From contig JAEXRD010000026.1 in assembly GCA_023438245.1 (NCBI GenBank), positions 1 to 7,658 on the forward strand: 7,658 nt of DNA. The letters run 5' to 3'. The first letter of the stretch is position 1; the number at the start of each line of letters is the position of its first letter. The DNA comes from Pseudomonadota bacterium (GTDB lineage: Bacteria > Desulfobacterota > Desulfovibrionia > Desulfovibrionales > Desulfovibrionaceae). A program made the position numbers and the translations under genes. The notes beneath the pieces were generated by a model. That model saw only the letters and a program-made list of their open reading frames with translations, was not told the DNA's origin and searched no databases. Below are positions 1 through 4,733 of the stretch, one piece after another.

Positions 1-787
1 AGCCCAGCCAGATCAGCGACATCTGCCGCCCGGTGACGCTGGCGGCCCGGTAGGAGAAGAAGTCCGTGGGGTTGGAGAGCGTGCACAGGTCCAGGCCGAA
101 GATCTGGCTGGCGGGCAGCCCGGCGGAGAGGAGTTGGAACCGCGTGAGGGTCCAGAGGTCCACGGTCTGGCTGGCGGGGTCGAAGAAGGGCCGGAAGTCC
201 GGGCCGAATTCGTTGTCGAAATTGGTGAACTGGGCGGCCTGCGGGCCCAGGCTGGGGCCGCGCACGGCCAGCAGATCGCTGGGGCGGGCGTGGTAGCGGT
301 CGCACAGCCGGGCGATGGCCGACTGGGGCAGGCCGATGACGTTGCCGCGCCAGCCCGCGTGCAGCGCGGCCACGAAGCGGCCCTCGCGGTGGGCGATGAG
401 GATGGGCTGGCAGTCGGCGGTCTTGATGCACAGGGCCACGCCGGGCGTGGCCGTGGCCAGGGCGTCGCCCTCGGTTGTGGCCGGGCCTGAGCAGAAGGCC
501 ATGAGGTCGGCGGGCGTGGGGTCCAGATGCAGGGAGTCGCCGTGCACCTGCTTGAGCTCGCAGAAGGCGGAGAGGGAGAGGGCGCGGGCCAGGGCGCGGC
601 GGTTGGCGGCCACGGCGGCGGGCGCGTCGCCCACGTCGAAGGACAGGTTGGCCCCGTGGTAGGGGCCGGAGCTCTCTCCGCCGCGGCGCGTGGTGAAGGC
701 GCAGGAGACCCCGGGCAGGACGGCCCCGGGCAGGACGGCCCCGGGCAGGCCGGGGAAGCGGAAGCGGACGAGCCCTAGCGGAACCAT
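1..787 (-). CDS. pgeF: PgeF/YfiH-family laccase-domain protein (purine nucleoside phosphorylase / polyphenol oxidase family), C-terminus cut by window edge
   Basis: The reading frame from the ATG at 787-785 runs open to base 1, giving 262 codons with no stop in the window. The family is normally about 240-280 residues and usually ends near a GR-x-x-S-x-IWL motif; this protein reaches GRQMSLIWLG at 253-262, so only a stop or a few codons are missing. Family hallmarks: TTR near 32-34, NLSFDVGD at 47-54, KQVHG (H82), TADCQP (C126), HAGWRG (H143), then DLCT and FFSYR near 233-247. H82, C126 and H143 are the expected zinc ligands/active site. Members of this family have been reported as purine nucleoside phosphorylases/adenosine deaminases and, in E. 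coli, as acting in peptidoglycan fidelity; which applies here cannot be told. The ATG lies inside the last codons of the upstream cyclo-ligase gene (13-base overlap), implying translational coupling. The N-terminus contains an LPGAV repeat (residues 14-26) not typical of the family. Confidence 0.9.
   Translation of the reverse strand, partial: MVPLGLVRFRFPGLPGAVLPGAVLPGVSCAFTTRRGGESSGPYHGANLSFDVGDAPAAVAANRRALARALSLSAFCELKQVHGDSLHLDPTPADLMAFCSGPATTEGDALATATPGVALCIKTADCQPILIAHREGRFVAALHAGWRGNVIGLPQSAIARLCDRYHARPSDLLAVRGPSLGPQAAQFTNFDNEFGPDFRPFFDPASQTVDLWTLTRFQLLSAGLPASQIFGLDLCTLSNPTDFFSYRAASVTGRQMSLIWLG
709..753. repeat. 15-bp tandem repeat, three copies (last one imperfect), inside pgeF
   Basis: The heptamer ccccggg recurs at 709, 724 and 739, an exact 15-base spacing. 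The first two units are identical and the third diverges near its end. Fifteen is a multiple of three, so read on the minus strand it encodes LPGAV, LPGAV, LPGV near the start of the PgeF-like protein without breaking the frame. It looks like a slippage-derived expansion of a coding segment. Confidence 0.85.
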
Positions 788-1374
788 TTGAGCTCGCGCT
801 CGGTGCAGATGCCCTGCACGGGCACGTCCCAGGCGTTCATGGGGAAGGACGGAATGCGCTGGAAGTCGTAGCACAGGCCCAGGGTCACGGTGTCGTCCAT
901 CTCGGGCCGGGCCAGCAGGCGGTCGTAGTAGCCGCCGCCGAAGCCCAGGCGGTAGCCGTGGGCGTCGAAGGCCACGGCGGGCACCAGCACCAGGTCGGGC
1001 ACGAAGGCCTCGCCGGTCTCCTCGCTGGTGGCGCAGCAGCCCGCGGGCTCCATGATGTTGAACGAGCCCTGCACCAGGTCGTCCTCGCAGGTGCAGGAGC
1101 ACAGATCCATGAAGCCGGGCTGCTCCGGGCGGCACCGGGGCAGCAGGGCCACGCTGCCGCGCTCCCACAGTTCGGTGAGCAGCGGGCGGGTGTCGATCTC
1201 GTTCTTGATGGGCCAGTAGAGCAGCACGGCCCAGGCGTTCTTCCATTCGGACAGGGCGCGGATGCGCTCGCACACGGCCAGGCTGGCCTCTTTCACCACG
1301 TCGGGAGACAGGGCCTTGCGCTGCTCGACGATGGCTTTGCGGATGCGGTCCTTTTCCATGCTGGCGTCGGTCAT
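775..1374 (-). CDS. fau: 5-formyltetrahydrofolate cyclo-ligase (5,10-methenyltetrahydrofolate synthetase)
   Basis: This cytosolic enzyme converts 5-formyltetrahydrofolate to 5,10-methenyltetrahydrofolate using ATP, clearing an inhibitory folate by-product. The family signature GFGGGYYDR is intact at residues 144-152 (with RLLAR following), there is a basic N-terminal helix (EKDRIRKAIVEQRK, 7-20), NEIDTRPL at 58-65, and the C-terminal D-x-x-VQGICTE segment at 183-192. I chose the ATG at 1374-1372, giving 199 residues, the usual family length (about 180-200). The frame stays open upstream to 1527, but the extra 51 residues do not look like this family and would cross the intergenic region. An inner ATG at 1359 is possible but has no ribosome site. 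The chosen start is preceded by an eight-G run. The gene's last codons overlap the start of the PgeF-like gene. In E. coli this gene follows 6S RNA; I looked for one upstream and did not find a convincing candidate. Confidence 0.93.
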   Translation of the reverse strand: MTDASMEKDRIRKAIVEQRKALSPDVVKEASLAVCERIRALSEWKNAWAVLLYWPIKNEIDTRPLLTELWERGSVALLPRCRPEQPGFMDLCSCTCEDDLVQGSFNIMEPAGCCATSEETGEAFVPDLVLVPAVAFDAHGYRLGFGGGYYDRLLARPEMDDTVTLGLCYDFQRIPSFPMNAWDVPVQGICTERELKWFR

Positions 1375-1387
1375 GAATTCCCCCCCC
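1375..1387 (-). promoter_or_regulatory. Unusual poly-G ribosome-binding site of the cyclo-ligase gene
   Basis: On the minus strand eight consecutive G residues (1387-1380) followed by AATTC end directly before the ATG at 1374. A G-run can pair with the anti-Shine-Dalgarno CCUCC using one G-U wobble, and it sits at about the right distance. No better AGGAG-like site is present, which supports this start. That the run functions as the ribosome site is inference. Confidence 0.45.
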
Positions 1388-1541
1388 AGGGCGGCTGAAA
1401 TCGCGGCGCATGCGGCCCTTTGCGCCGAGCCCCTGTGTATGCTAAGGCACAGACCTTGGGAAGAGGAAAAAATCCCCACTTTTTGGACGGAATTGGGGCG
1501 GGCCATGCGCCCGGAAAACAAGGACAAGCCAGGAGCGCGCC
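1388..1541. promoter_or_regulatory. Divergent intergenic region between cyclo-ligase and phosphoesterase genes
   Basis: This is the only gap between divergently oriented genes in the window, so it should hold the promoters for both directions. It is less GC-rich than the genes, especially 1461-1495. A weak -10-like TATGCT occurs at 1438-1443 on plus, and TAGCAT on minus at 1444-1439, but neither has a good -35 partner. The A-run at 1466-1472 and T-run at 1480-1484 could form a small weak hairpin, with CCCCA (1474-1478) and TGGGG (1494-1498) as alternative partners. The rightward gene has a clear AGGAG at 1531-1535. I could not fix any transcription start. Confidence 0.4.
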
Positions 1542-2216
1542 ATGTACTGGATCGCCGTGGGCGACATTCACGAGAGCACGGACCTGCTGGCCGCCCTGCC
1601 CGGAGCGGGGCAGGCCGAGGGCATCCTCATCACCGGCGACATGACCAACCGGGGCGGGCCGGAGCAGGCCGGGCGCGTGCTGGCCGCGGCCCGGGCCGTG
1701 CATCCGAACGTGCTGGCCCAGGTGGGCAACATGGATATGCCGCAGGTGGACGCGCATCTTTCGGCCCTGGGCGTGAACATGCACCGGCAGGCCCGCTGGC
1801 TGGCTCCGGGCCTGGCGCTCATGGGCGTGGGCTACAGCAATCCCACCCCTTTCGGCACGCCCAGCGAGGTCGAGGATGACGAGCTGGCCGCCTGGCTGGC
1901 CGAGACGCGCGCCAAGGCCCTGGCCCTGCCCGGGGCAGCGCCCGGCGACGCCCTGCTGGCGGTGATCCATACCCCGCCCAGGGGGACGGTGCTGGACCGC
2001 CTGCCCAGCGGTGTGAACGTGGGCAGCGCGGCGGTGCGCGAGTTCATTCTTTCGGCCCAGCCCGACGTGTGCGTGTGCGGCCACATCCACGAGGCCGCGG
2101 GCGAGGAGCGCCTGGGCAAGACCCATGTGCTCAACCCCGGCCTGCTGGCCGAAGGCGGCTTTGTGCGCCTGGACTTCGAGAACGGGCGGCTCACGGCCCG
2201 GCTGGGGCGCATCTAG
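1542..2216 (+). CDS. Calcineurin-like metallophosphoesterase
   Basis: A 224-residue single-domain member of the binuclear-metal phosphoesterase superfamily. The metal-binding blocks appear in order: GDIH at residues 7-10, GDMTNRG at 32-38, GNMD at 62-65 (the usual GNHD with H replaced by M), VIHTPPRG at 141-148 (H143), and GHIHEA at 180-185, followed by NPG at 198-200. With these ligands intact, it is probably an active phosphohydrolase; the GN-x-D form without His also occurs in some phosphodiesterase subgroups (YfcE-like GNCD), but the natural substrate cannot be read from sequence. There is no signal peptide or membrane segment, so it should be cytoplasmic. The start is supported by AGGAG at 1531-1535, six bases before the ATG. 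rlmH begins two bases after its stop, so the two are very likely one transcript with coupled translation. Confidence 0.9.
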   Translation: MYWIAVGDIHESTDLLAALPGAGQAEGILITGDMTNRGGPEQAGRVLAAARAVHPNVLAQVGNMDMPQVDAHLSALGVNMHRQARWLAPGLALMGVGYSNPTPFGTPSEVEDDELAAWLAETRAKALALPGAAPGDALLAVIHTPPRGTVLDRLPSGVNVGSAAVREFILSAQPDVCVCGHIHEAAGEERLGKTHVLNPGLLAEGGFVRLDFENGRLTARLGRI

Positions 2217-2218
2217 CC

Positions 2219-2698
2219 GTGGCGGCGGGGCTGGCGTGCCTGCTGGTGGGCAAGTGCCGCGAGGCGGCGCTGCGCGACGCCTCGGACCTGTACGCGGAGA
2301 AGCTCGCGCGGCTGGCCCGGGCGGAGATCGTCATCGTGAAGGACGCGCCCGCCTCCTGCCCGCCGGAGGAGAAGCCCCGGCGCGAGGGCAAGGACATCCT
2401 GGCCAAGCTGGCCCCCGGCTGGGTGCCCGTGGCCCTGGACGAGCGCGGCGAGACCTGGACCAGCCGCGAGCTGGCGCAGCGGATCAAGGCCTGGGAGGAC
2501 GGCGCGCGCACGCCCTGCTTCATCGTGGGCGGGGCCTTCGGGCTGTCGGAAGAGGTGCGCCAGCGGGCCAAGGCGCAGGGCGCGCTGTTCTCGCTGGGGC
2601 GCATCACCCTGCCGCACGAGCTGGCCCGCGTGGTGCTCTTGGAGCAGCTCTACCGCGCGGCGAGCATCAACAAGAATTTGCCCTACCATCACGACTAG
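2219..2698 (+). CDS. rlmH: 23S rRNA (pseudouridine-1915-N3)-methyltransferase RlmH
   Basis: A SPOUT-class methyltransferase that methylates pseudouridine 1915 in helix 69 of 23S rRNA on assembled 70S ribosomes, using S-adenosylmethionine. The predicted 159 residues match the family length (E. coli 155). Diagnostic segments: VGK at 10-12, ALDERGETWTS at 72-82, the SAM-binding loop FIVGGAFGLS at 101-110 (GGAFG where E. coli has GGPEG), and the conserved tail ITLPHELARVVL...LYRA...NLPYHHD (129-159), which forms the knot and the substrate-facing C-terminus. The start is the GTG at 2219-2221: it places VGK at the usual distance from the N-terminus and lies two bases after the phosphoesterase stop. 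Upstream in-frame ATG extension would run through the phosphoesterase gene and is rejected. The Shine-Dalgarno match is weak, consistent with coupling. A large palindrome begins right after its stop codon. Confidence 0.93.
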   Translation: MAAGLACLLVGKCREAALRDASDLYAEKLARLARAEIVIVKDAPASCPPEEKPRREGKDILAKLAPGWVPVALDERGETWTSRELAQRIKAWEDGARTPCFIVGGAFGLSEEVRQRAKAQGALFSLGRITLPHELARVVLLEQLYRAASINKNLPYHHD

Positions 2699-2845
2699 GG
2701 GCCTGTTTCGAAAAGCGTCTTTTGCCCCCTGGGCCGCGTCAGGAGGCGGCTGTGGCCCAGGGCTGTACCGTATGCGTACTCTCCCTGGCCCCCAGCCGCC
2801 TCCCTTCTGGCCAGGAAACAAAATCCATCTTTTGGAAACAGGCCC
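2699..2845. repeat. 147-bp imperfect palindrome (foldback element), possible MITE relic, terminator or structured RNA
   Basis: The outer arms, 2699-2715 and 2829-2845, pair at 16 of 17 positions (GGGCCTGTTTC... against ...GAAACAGGCCC). The inner arms, 2742-2762 and 2783-2803, pair at 19 of 21. Between them TTTTG (2720-2724) faces CAAAA (2819-2823), and CCTGGGCC (2728-2735) faces GGCCAGG (2809-2815) with one bulge, so pairing is almost continuous along the element. The 20-base apex (2763-2782) holds GTAC at 2765 and again at 2776, able to close a smaller loop. The element starts one base after the rlmH stop. Possible roles: a strong hairpin ending rlmH transcription, a small palindromic mobile element with about 17-bp terminal inverted repeats, or a rod-like RNA. 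No clear target-site duplication flanks it (CTAG on the left, GAGA on the right) and there is no good U-tract of the simple terminator kind. Confidence 0.8.
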
Positions 2846-2873
2846 GAGAAGCGGAAAGCCTCGGGATGCAGAC

Positions 2874-2878
2874 AGGAG
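2874..2878 (+). promoter_or_regulatory. Shine-Dalgarno AGGAG setting the start of the 72-residue gene
   Basis: AGGAG lies five bases upstream of the ATG at 2884. It distinguishes this start from the in-frame ATG at 2866, whose upstream sequence (GGAAAG far from the codon) is poorer. Confidence 0.7.
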
Positions 2879-2883
2879 ACCCT

Positions 2884-3102
2884 ATGCTCGACCTCGCCTA
2901 CCTGGACAAGCTCGCGGAATACTTCAGCTCCGGCGACCTGGAGTTCGACTTTGAACACGGCGACGAGGAGCGCAGGCAGATGATCCTGGAATGCCTGGAG
3001 AAGCTCATGGACCTGGCGGACGAGGCCGACGGCCTGGCCACCAAGCTCATCTTCAAGGGCGGGATGCTTCAGGCCATGGCCGGGGTCAAGCCCCAGAAAT
3101 AG
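2884..3102 (+). CDS. Small acidic helical protein of unknown function (72 aa)
   Basis: I do not recognise this protein family. The 72-residue product is acidic: 16 Asp/Glu against 8 Lys/Arg, with an acidic stretch GDLEFDFEHGDEER at 17-30. The rest (31-66) looks like one or two amphipathic helices with regular Leu/Met/Ile spacing (MILECLEKLMDLADEADGLA) ending in a glycine-containing turn KGGML. It has no signal peptide, membrane segment or cysteine motif beyond a single Cys. Evidence that it is real: a good AGGAG site, codon use like the neighbours, protein-like composition, and a clear start just downstream of the palindrome. The frame remains open far upstream, but that part is a shadow of rlmH. 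Its end overlaps the end of rsmG on the other strand by 34 bases. It may be an adaptor or regulator, but nothing in the sequence says so. Confidence 0.75.
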   Translation: MLDLAYLDKLAEYFSSGDLEFDFEHGDEERRQMILECLEKLMDLADEADGLATKLIFKGGMLQAMAGVKPQK

Positions 3103-3737
3103 CGGGACTTCGCGCCACTGGGATAGGCCCGCGAGGAGAGCAGCTCGAAGCCGGGCAATTCGTCCGGCGGGGCCTCACCCGCCAGGATGACCAGCCGCCC
3201 GCCGGGGTTCAGCAGGTCTGCGGCCAGGGGCAGCAGCTTGGGCCAGGGCATGAAGGCCCGGCTCAGCACCAGGTCGGCCTTTTCGGGCAGCTTCAGGCGC
3301 CGGAGCTCCGGGGCCAGCGCCTCGGCCCGGCCATGCACCACGCGCACGCCCGGCAGCTTCAGCTCGGCCACGGCCTGGCGCAGAAAGATGGCCCGCTTCT
3401 CGCGCAGCTCCACCAGCACGTAGTCCCCGGCCTCCCAGAGCATGCGCAGCGGGATGCCCGGCAGGCCCGCGCCAGCGCCCAGGTCCAGGCTCAGCGGGTG
3501 CTCCGGCAGGCCCAGCCCGGCCAGGAAGTCCGCCAGGTGCAGGCTGTCCGCCGCCAGGTCGCGGAAGATCTCCGGCCAGCCCGCGCGGCCCACCAGGTTC
3601 ATGGCCTTGTTCCACTTCTGCAGCAGCAGCAGGTACTGGCACAGGCTCTTGGCCTGGGCGCGGGTGAGCTCGAAGCCCAGGGCGGCGGCCTCCTGGCGGA
3701 TGCCCTCCACGGAAACGGATTGGTCGCTCTGCGTCAT
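3069..3737 (-). CDS. rsmG: 16S rRNA (guanine-527-N7)-methyltransferase RsmG (GidB)
   Basis: A class I SAM-dependent methyltransferase that adds m7G527 in the 530 loop of 16S rRNA; loss of it gives low-level streptomycin resistance in several bacteria. Length of 222 residues is normal (about 200-240). Hallmarks: WNKAMNLVG at 42-50, the SAM-binding motif DLGAGAGLPGIPL at 85-97, EKRAIFL at 113-119, HGRAE near 135-139, SRAF at 159-162 and NPGGRLVIL at 177-185. The ATG at 3737-3735 is preceded by AAGG (3746-3743 region). It is the last gene of the leftward helicase-transporter-rsmG unit, 39 bases after the transporter stop. In many bacteria this gene sits beside mnmG (gidA); here it does not. Its stop lies inside the convergent small gene. 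Confidence 0.95.
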   Translation of the reverse strand: MTQSDQSVSVEGIRQEAAALGFELTRAQAKSLCQYLLLLQKWNKAMNLVGRAGWPEIFRDLAADSLHLADFLAGLGLPEHPLSLDLGAGAGLPGIPLRMLWEAGDYVLVELREKRAIFLRQAVAELKLPGVRVVHGRAEALAPELRRLKLPEKADLVLSRAFMPWPKLLPLAADLLNPGGRLVILAGEAPPDELPGFELLSSRAYPSGAKSRYFWGLTPAMA

Positions 3738-3776
3738 GGCCGCCTTGTATGCCCGGGGGCTCGCCGGTGCAAGGTG
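3738..3776 (-). promoter_or_regulatory. Short gap before rsmG with a hairpin that could mask its ribosome site
   Basis: On the minus strand CCTTG (3774-3770) can pair with CAAGG (3747-3743), enclosing a second pairing CCGG (3767-3764) with CCGG (3756-3753). The distal strand includes the AAGG that would serve as Shine-Dalgarno for rsmG. This could dampen rsmG translation unless opened by ribosomes ending the upstream gene. The pairing is visible; the regulatory role is inference. Confidence 0.3.
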
Positions 3777-4664
3777 CTAGGGTTTGAGCTGGGAGACGAG
3801 CATGCCGCCGAGCATCAGCCCGCAGCCCACCATGGCGCGCAGGGTGAGCACCTCGCCCAGCACGAAGTACCCGGCCACGGCGGCGAACACGGCCTCCAGG
3901 CTCAGGATGATGGCCGCGTGCGCCGGGTCGGCGTCGCGCTGGGCCACCACCTGCAGGGTGTAGGCCACGCCCACGCTCATGAGGCCGCCGTACAGGATGG
4001 GGATGCCCGCCGCGGCGATGCCCGGCAGGGTGATGGTCTCCGTGGCCCCGGCGGCCAGCATGCTCAGGAAGGCGCACATGGAGAACTGGATGGCGGCCAG
4101 CTTCACGGCGTCGGTGGAGTCCATGCCCGGCGAGAGCCGCCCGATGAGCAGCACGTGGCCCGCCCAGAACACCGCGCCGATGAGCTCCAGCACATCGCCG
4201 AAGGCTATGGTGAAGTCCTCGTTGACCGAGAGCAGGTACAGGCCCACCGCGGCGGCGACGACGCCCGCCCAGGTGCCCAGGCCCGCCCGGTGGCCCAGAA
4301 ACAGACCGAACAGCGGCACCATGACCACGTACAGCCCGGTGATGAACCCGGCCTTGCCCGCGGTGGTGTAGACCATGCCCACCTGCTGCAGGGCCGCGCC
4401 AGCGAACAGCACCGAGCCCGCCAGCAGGCCGCAGCGCAGCATGCGCCGGGCGTCCATGCCGGGGCCGCCGCCTTCGCGGGCGCGGGTGGCCTGCATGCGC
4501 CAGATGAGCGGTTGCAGGGCCAGGGAGCCCAGGGCGAAGCGCACGGCGTTGAACGTGAACGGGCCCACGTGGTCCATGCCCATGCGCTGGGCCACAAAAG
4601 CCGCGCCCCAGATGAGCGCGGTGAGCATGAGCAGGCCGTCGGCCTTGAGCAGTCTTCCTTGCAT
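3777..4664 (-). CDS. EamA-family (DMT superfamily) ten-helix membrane transporter
   Basis: A 295-residue inner-membrane protein with two EamA repeats of five helices, the standard size for this family. Hydrophobic segments lie near residues 9-27, 36-54, 77-95, 103-123, 130-146, 155-174, 188-207, 218-240, 246-267 and 275-292. Family-like features are LIWGAAFVAQ in helix 1, TTAGKAGFITGLYVV at 100-114, and SLEAVFAAVAGYFVLGE at 255-271, where the usual Pro after SLE is Ala. Members export or import amino acids, nucleosides or other metabolites by drug/metabolite exchange; the substrate here cannot be inferred. The start is well supported: AAGGA (4674-4670) five bases before the ATG. It lies 69 bases after the helicase gene and 39 before rsmG. 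No functional link to either neighbour is obvious. Confidence 0.93.
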   Translation of the reverse strand: MQGRLLKADGLLMLTALIWGAAFVAQRMGMDHVGPFTFNAVRFALGSLALQPLIWRMQATRAREGGGPGMDARRMLRCGLLAGSVLFAGAALQQVGMVYTTAGKAGFITGLYVVMVPLFGLFLGHRAGLGTWAGVVAAAVGLYLLSVNEDFTIAFGDVLELIGAVFWAGHVLLIGRLSPGMDSTDAVKLAAIQFSMCAFLSMLAAGATETITLPGIAAAGIPILYGGLMSVGVAYTLQVVAQRDADPAHAAIILSLEAVFAAVAGYFVLGEVLTLRAMVGCGLMLGGMLVSQLKP

Positions 4665-4733
4665 GTCCGTCCTTGTGGGGCGGTCTTGGCCACGGCCGAT
4701 TCCGCCCCGGAGATTCTCTTGCTTCTTTCCCCT
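4665..4733 (-). other. Intergenic spacer between helicase and transporter genes
   Basis: Sixty-nine bases with a purine-rich stretch on the coding strand right after the helicase stop and the transporter's AAGGA site at 4674-4670. I see no hairpin followed by a T-run, so read-through from the helicase gene is likely; an internal promoter cannot be excluded. Confidence 0.4.

Noticed and set aside
1446..1460. Sigma-54-like promoter (GGCAC, five bases, TTG) on the plus strand
   Set aside because: The -24 element fits but the -12 element reads TTGG instead of TTGC, losing the key GC, and no activator site is visible.
1375..1527. N-terminal extension of the cyclo-ligase by 51 residues
   Set aside because: The added residues do not resemble the family, and the resulting protein would be longer than usual and consume the divergent intergenic region.
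1375..1541. A 6S RNA gene upstream of the cyclo-ligase, as in E. coli
   Set aside because: The gap is only 167 bases, must also hold promoters for two directions, and I found no long closing stem with a central bubble.
2699..2845. The palindrome as a typical rho-independent terminator
   Set aside because: It is far longer than a simple terminator hairpin and its T-run is part of the stem, not a tail after it. Termination stays possible but is not demonstrated.
2695..2849. Target-site duplication flanking the palindrome
   Set aside because: Flanks CTAG and GAGA do not match; only a few scattered identities occur, so insertion is not proven.
2125..2883. In-frame upstream extension of the 72-residue gene
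   Set aside because: It would read rlmH out of frame and cross the palindrome; the AGGAG before 2884 explains the start better.
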